The notes under the pieces are model-generated. The model ran no database searches. It saw nothing but the letters and a program-made list of their open reading frames with translations, and was not told where the DNA came from. The position numbers were made by a program, and so were the translations under genes. Source: Balneolaceae bacterium SMO_bin1 (GTDB lineage Bacteria > Bacteroidota > Rhodothermia > Balneolales > Balneolaceae). From it: a stretch of DNA of 9,627 bases. Numbering within the stretch: the stretch's first letter is position 1; every line of letters starts with the position of its first letter. The DNA lies in assembly GCA_003123965.1 (NCBI GenBank), contig NNSL01000404.1:1-9627 (forward strand), written 5' to 3'. Below are positions 5,737 to 9,627 of this stretch, one piece after another.

Positions 5737-8226
5737 ATGAAATCTACCTTTTCTTCCTCTGCCTTTATATTGTCTATTCTTTTGCTGTTTAATTGGTCTT
5801 CAGGCTGTGCTCAGCAAGGCGACTTTGAAATCAACTACGAAAAATTTACGCTTGATAACGGCCTGGAAGTTGTTTTTCACCAAGACGACTCCGACCCGGT
5901 AACAGCCGTAGCGCTTACTTTTCACGTAGGCTCGGCCCGGGAAAAAGAAGGAAAAACCGGGTTTGCGCACCTTTTTGAGCACCTTCTATTCTTGAACTCT
6001 GAGAATTTGGGTCCCGGCGGCCTCGACAAAATGAGCAGCCGTATTGGCGGTTCGGGTGCTAATGGTTCCACCAGTCGCGACCGTACCAACTATTTTCAAA
6101 CCGTGCCCAATAACGCTTTGGAAAAAATGATCTGGGCCGAGGCCGACAAGGTGGGCTACTTTATTAACACGGTGACCGAAGAAACGGTAGCCAAAGAAAA
6201 GCAGGTTGTAAAAAATGAAAAGCGCCAAGGTGTTGATAATCGGCCATATGGGCACACCAACTACGTAATTGACAAGAACTTATATCCCGAAGGACACCCT
6301 TACAGCTGGCAGGTAATTGGCTCACTAGAAGATTTGCAGAGCGCCACGCTGGCCGATGTTAAAGAGTTCTATAACAAATGGTATGTACCCAACAACGCCA
6401 CGCTGGTAATTGCCGGCAATTTTGATACCGACCAAGCAAAAAAGTGGGTTGAAAAATACTTCCGCGATATACCCAGAGGAGACGAAATTGAACCGCTTCC
6501 TGTAATGCGGTCTAATTTAGAAGAAACAGAAAAAATCTATTACGAAGACAATTTTGCACGGCTTCCTGAACTCCGCATGACCTGGCCGGGCGTTGAAAAT
6601 TATCATCCCGACTCATACCCGCTGCAGATACTTACACAATTGCTTGCTGAAGGAAAAAAAGCTCCTTTTTACAACGTGCTTGTGGAAGAAAAAAAGCTCA
6701 CTTCAAGCGCTTCAATGTACAGCCGTACTTCTGAGCTGTCCGGGGAAATCAGCCTTCGCGTACGGGCCTACCAGGATGTTGATCTCGACAGCGTGGCTAC
6801 AGCAGTTGATGCAGCCTTTGCTCGTTTTGAAGAAGAAGGATTTACTGAAGCTGATCTGCAGCGCATTAAAGCAGGCATTGAAACCGACTTTTACAGCGGA
6901 TTATCAAGCGTGTTAGGTAAAGCGTTTCAGCTTGCACAGTACAACATTTTTGCGGACGATCCCGGCTATATCAACGAGGATATTCAAAACACGCTGGCCG
7001 TTACCAAGGAAGACATTATGCGTGTGTACCGAAAATATGTGAAAGATCGGCCGCACATTGCCACGAGTTTTGTTCCGCAGGGCAATGTAGAGCTGGCACT
7101 TGCCGATTCACGGCCTGCTGAAGTTGACGAAGAGGAAATTGTAATGGGACGTGAAGACGAAACGTTTGATCAGCCCGATACCTCAAGTTTTGAACCAACA
7201 CCCTCCAGCTTTGATCGCTCCCAGGAACCACCTTATGGCGAAAGCCCCCAAATTACCGTACCCGAGGTATGGACGGCTGATCTGGATAACGGATTAGCGG
7301 TATACGGCATCGAAAATAATGAAACACCACTGGTGCAATTTACACTGCGGCTGAAAGGCGGGCTCTTACTTGACAATCCCGAACAGGTGGGCGTAGCAAA
7401 TTTAGTGGGTGAAATGATGACCAAAGGTACCGCCCAAAAAACGCCTGAAGAACTCGAAGTTGCCATAGATGAACTCGGAGCAAGCATCAATATCTCAACC
7501 AATCGGCAAGATATTACGCTAAGAGGAAATACCCTGGCCCGAAACTTTGAACAGACCCTCGCTTTGGCCGAAGAAATGCTGCTACAACCACGCTGGGATG
7601 AACAGGAGTTCGATCTGGCCAAACAACAAGTACTGAGCCAGTTAGCCCAGCAAAAGTCGGAGCCGAACAGCATCGCCTCAAACCAATTTAACAAGCTCAT
7701 TTACGGCAATGAACACATTCTTTCGCATAATATTCTGGGCTCAGAATCCAGTGTGGAAGCCATCACCCTGCAAGATCTCAAAGAGTATTATCAGCAGTAC
7801 TTCAGCCCCTCGGTGGCCGACCTTCATATCGTAGGAGCAGTAACAAAAGATGAAGCTGTAAACCTATTAAGTGGACTCGAGAACAATTGGGAAAATAAAT
7901 CGGTAACAATTCCTGAATATACAACCCCCGATCCGCCCGAAGAATCGACCGTTTACTTTTATGATGTACCCGGCGCCAAGCAGTCGGTGCTGCGTTTTGG
8001 CTATTTGGCCATGCCCGAAACCGACCCCGATTACTATCCCGCCACAGTGATGAATTACATTTGGGAGGCGGCGGTTTTGCATCGCGCCTTACCCAGGAAC
8101 TGCGCGAAGGCAAAGGGTACACGTATGGCATCGGCTCCGGATTTTCAGGAACCACCATGTCGGGACCCTTTGTTATTAACAGCGGAGTACGCACGAATGT
8201 TACATACGAGTCGGCACAATTGGTGA
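5737..8226 (+). CDS. M16-family zinc metallopeptidase, 5' part of a frameshifted gene
   Basis: Pitrilysin/insulinase-type peptidase with two M16 halves in one chain; the whole gene is 5737-8558 and would encode about 940 residues if repaired. The first half has the inverted zinc motif HLFEH (H78, E81, H82) and, in a pattern EKQVVKNE, E154 and the third zinc ligand E161, so its catalytic site looks complete. An N-terminal hydrophobic segment (about 8-20) and C24 in SSGCAQQ suggest export, perhaps as a lipoprotein, though the lipobox is poor; a periplasmic or envelope site is inferred. An acidic, Pro/Ser-rich linker (about 455-505) joins the second half (from about 510), which lacks HxxEH, as is normal. 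Homologous sequence stops at I775 (MNYI); the remaining 54 codons to the TGA at 8224-8226 (WEAAVLHRAL...) are out of frame and not protein-like. Residues homologous to the family continue in the next frame from 8061. Confidence 0.85.
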   Translation: MKSTFSSSAFILSILLLFNWSSGCAQQGDFEINYEKFTLDNGLEVVFHQDDSDPVTAVALTFHVGSAREKEGKTGFAHLFEHLLFLNSENLGPGGLDKMSSRIGGSGANGSTSRDRTNYFQTVPNNALEKMIWAEADKVGYFINTVTEETVAKEKQVVKNEKRQGVDNRPYGHTNYVIDKNLYPEGHPYSWQVIGSLEDLQSATLADVKEFYNKWYVPNNATLVIAGNFDTDQAKKWVEKYFRDIPRGDEIEPLPVMRSNLEETEKIYYEDNFARLPELRMTWPGVENYHPDSYPLQILTQLLAEGKKAPFYNVLVEEKKLTSSASMYSRTSELSGEISLRVRAYQDVDLDSVATAVDAAFARFEEEGFTEADLQRIKAGIETDFYSGLSSVLGKAFQLAQYNIFADDPGYINEDIQNTLAVTKEDIMRVYRKYVKDRPHIATSFVPQGNVELALADSRPAEVDEEEIVMGREDETFDQPDTSSFEPTPSSFDRSQEPPYGESPQITVPEVWTADLDNGLAVYGIENNETPLVQFTLRLKGGLLLDNPEQVGVANLVGEMMTKGTAQKTPEELEVAIDELGASINISTNRQDITLRGNTLARNFEQTLALAEEMLLQPRWDEQEFDLAKQQVLSQLAQQKSEPNSIASNQFNKLIYGNEHILSHNILGSESSVEAITLQDLKEYYQQYFSPSVADLHIVGAVTKDEAVNLLSGLENNWENKSVTIPEYTTPDPPEESTVYFYDVPGAKQSVLRFGYLAMPETDPDYYPATVMNYIWEAAVLHRALPRNCAKAKGTRMASAPDFQEPPCRDPLLLTAEYARMLHTSRHNW
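8059..8065 (+). other. Frameshift site in the M16 peptidase gene
   Basis: The bases here are ATTTGGG. Family members continue MNY, a hydrophobic residue, then LGG or similar. Restoring one T (ATTTTGGG) gives MNYILGGGGFASRL and rejoins the two frames with no lost residue. The defect is thus a missing base in a T run, from a real mutation or a read/assembly error. The local codons (TAC ATT TGG GAG) do not make a standard -1 slippery heptamer, so programmed frameshifting is not supported. Confidence 0.8.
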
Positions 8227-8558
8227 ACGACATTTTGCAGGAATATCCTGAAACATTTACACAGGCCGATCTCGAAAACACCAAGAGCTTTTTACTAAAA
8301 AGCAATGCGCGCGCCTTTGAAACCTATGGTGCCAAGTTAAATATCCTGGAAAATATGAGCGCCTACGGCTGGGCAGCCGATTACGTAAAAAAGCGCGAGC
8401 AAATTGTTCAAGAAATGACCCGGAAAGAAATCCAAAAATTGGCTGAGCAATATGCGAATCCCGACAAAATGATTTACTTAATTGTGGGTGATGCGGCCAC
8501 GCAGCTCGATCGGCTAAAAAAGCTTGGCTATGGCAACCCGGTGCTCCTCAATAAATAA
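8061..8558 (+). CDS. M16-family peptidase, 3' part (C-terminal domain fragment)
   Basis: The last 165 codons of the broken M16 gene, in the -1 frame relative to the upstream part and overlapping it by 166 bases. It opens at LGGGGFASRLTQ, the normal continuation of the second M16 half. It carries LREGKGYTYG, whose Arg and second Tyr, seven residues apart, are the R/Y pair that M16 enzymes use to hold substrate near the zinc of the first half. The end, YLIVGDAATQLDRLKKLGYG, is a usual C-terminus. The first codon is TTG and no start signal is visible, so separate translation is unlikely; it is best read as part of one gene. The next gene, ndh, starts 36 bases after its TAA, an operon-like spacing. 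Confidence 0.83.
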   Translation: MGGGGFASRLTQELREGKGYTYGIGSGFSGTTMSGPFVINSGVRTNVTYESAQLVNDILQEYPETFTQADLENTKSFLLKSNARAFETYGAKLNILENMSAYGWAADYVKKREQIVQEMTRKEIQKLAEQYANPDKMIYLIVGDAATQLDRLKKLGYGNPVLLNK

Positions 8559-8594
8559 TGAGTGCAATTATAACTCGAACAACCAGATAGTAAC

Positions 8595-9627
8595 ATGCCA
8601 GAGAAAAACAGGGAGCACGTCGTAATTGTAGGTGGCGGATTTGGAGGTATATCAGCAGCAAAAAAGTTAAAAAATGCTGATGTTCGTCTCACCATCATCG
8701 ATCGAAATAATCACCACCTGTTTCAGCCGCTGCTCTATCAAGTGGCAACCGCTGCACTCTCACCGGGTGATATTGCTGTACCAATCCGCGCTATTTTGGG
8801 CGAACAACCGAACGTAAAAGTCATGCTTGGCGATGTTGTATCGGTGGATAAACAGCAGCAAGCACTTAACCTAGATGACGGCCGAACTATTGATTTTGAC
8901 AAGCTTATTTTAGCGCCGGGTGCCCAGTACGACTATTTTGGCAATGACGACTGGAAAAAGCATGCCCCGGGACTAAAAACCATCGCAGATTCCCTGCAAA
9001 TTCGTGAACGCATTCTGCTTTCCCTGGAAGAAGCGGAACAGATCAACGATCCTAAGTTGCGCGAACCCTATTTAACGTACGTGATTATTGGGGGCGGGCC
9101 TACGGGCGTAGAGATGGCGGGTGCCATTGCCGAAATTGCCAAGCGCAATATGATGCGTGATTATTCGAACTTCAGCAGGAATGAAACGCGCATTTTCCTG
9201 GTCGAGGCCGGACCGCGAATCCTCAATGGGTATCCCGAATCGCTGTCAGAAAAAGCACGTCAGGCTCTCGAAGATATGGGCGTTAGTGTGCTACTTAACA
9301 CGCCCGTCACCGAAATTTCTGAAGCCGAAGTTTCATTTGAAGAAGGTACCATTGAAACGCCGAACATCATTTGGGCTGCGGGCGTAGCTGCATCACCAAT
9401 GCTTTCATCATTGCAAACCGAACAGGACAAAACCGGCAGGGTGAAAGTACAGAAGGATCTGTCTATTCCCGATAATCCCAATATTTTTGTGATTGGCGAT
9501 GCCATGCACCTCAAGCAGGACGGTGAGCCTTTGCCCGCGCTGGCGCCCGTGGCTATGCAGCAGGGCAAATACCTAGCCGATATCATCAAGTCCGATTCAA
9601 CCGAACGTTCGCCGTTTCATTATACTG
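8595..9627 (+). CDS. ndh: Type II NADH dehydrogenase (NDH-2), C-terminus beyond the window
   Basis: A single-chain, non-proton-pumping NADH:quinone oxidoreductase, held by its C-terminus on the inner face of the cytoplasmic membrane. It passes electrons from NADH through FAD to quinone. The frame is open from ATG at 8595 to the last base, giving 344 residues of a usual 400-450. Domains in order: FAD-binding VVIVGGGFGGISAA (9-22), HHLFQPLLYQVATA (40-53), LILAPGAQYDYFG (104-116), the NADH-binding Rossmann motif YVIIGGGPTGVEMAG (162-176), WAAGVAAS (260-267), the second FAD motif NIFVIGDA (296-303) and LAPVAMQQG (316-324), the region that meets the quinone ring in NDH-2. The amphipathic membrane-binding C-terminus is outside the window. 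The leader AACCAGATAGTAAC has no Shine-Dalgarno sequence. It probably shares a transcript with the M16 peptidase. Other pyridine-nucleotide-disulfide oxidoreductases are unlikely: no redox CxxxxC is seen. Confidence 0.95.
   Translation, partial: MPEKNREHVVIVGGGFGGISAAKKLKNADVRLTIIDRNNHHLFQPLLYQVATAALSPGDIAVPIRAILGEQPNVKVMLGDVVSVDKQQQALNLDDGRTIDFDKLILAPGAQYDYFGNDDWKKHAPGLKTIADSLQIRERILLSLEEAEQINDPKLREPYLTYVIIGGGPTGVEMAGAIAEIAKRNMMRDYSNFSRNETRIFLVEAGPRILNGYPESLSEKARQALEDMGVSVLLNTPVTEISEAEVSFEEGTIETPNIIWAAGVAASPMLSSLQTEQDKTGRVKVQKDLSIPDNPNIFVIGDAMHLKQDGEPLPALAPVAMQQGKYLADIIKSDSTERSPFHYT

Noticed and set aside
8056..8066. Programmed -1 ribosomal frameshifting to join the two M16 frames.
   Set aside because: The bases ACATTTGGGAG do not form an X XXY YYZ heptamer in the zero frame and no clear downstream stimulator was recognised; M16 peptidases are not known to need frameshifting.
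7233..8305. Long minus-strand frames under the M16 peptidase (7233-7700 and 7802-8305).
   Set aside because: They are antisense to clear M16 coding sequence, have low-complexity Ser/Cys or Arg/Pro-rich composition, and match no family I know.
1..9627. Search for mobile elements, CRISPR repeats, attachment sites at the tRNA 3' end, and defence or toxin genes.
   Set aside because: None seen. The tRNA-Phe 3' end is not repeated elsewhere in the window and no integrase is nearby; all genes are recognisable core functions.

Overview
The window reads as ordinary core chromosome from a member of the Bacteroidota or the related Balneolota (inference). Three things in the sequence support this. None of the six visible protein starts has a Shine-Dalgarno sequence; all sit behind A/T-rich leaders. 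The tRNA-Phe gene has an exact Bacteroidota-type promoter (TTTG-N19-TATATTTG). The proteins are rich in Asp and Glu, as is common in marine or mildly halophilic members. I see no phage, transposon, CRISPR or plasmid features, and no credible unknown system.

Layout. Bases 1-665 (+) hold the C-terminal two thirds of an AcuI/YhdH-type acryloyl-CoA reductase (medium-chain dehydrogenase/reductase superfamily). It converges on a single-domain CheY-like response regulator at 681-1055 (-). Then come tRNA-Phe(GAA) at 1190-1262 (-) with its own promoter, and recJ at 1331-3049 (-). A 360-base divergent intergenic region (3050-3409) carries A/T-rich inverted repeats and leads into leucine dehydrogenase at 3410-4579 (+), which ends in a strong hairpin terminator at 4597-4632. 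Next are hslO (Hsp33) at 4673-5575 (+), a two-part M16 zinc peptidase gene broken by a one-base frameshift (5737-8558, +), and, 36 bases later, a type II NADH dehydrogenase (ndh) from 8595 running off the window end.

The genes are a mixed housekeeping set rather than one pathway: acyl-CoA reduction, signal relay, translation, recombination and repair, branched-chain amino acid catabolism, oxidative-stress chaperone, envelope or periplasmic proteolysis, and respiration. A loose link is that leucine dehydrogenase makes NADH, which NDH-2 can reoxidise. Only the M16 peptidase and ndh are spaced like an operon.

The points most worth checking are the M16 frameshift, which separates the zinc site from the R/Y substrate-binding pair; the tRNA-Phe promoter; and the inverted repeats upstream of the M16 and leucine dehydrogenase genes.
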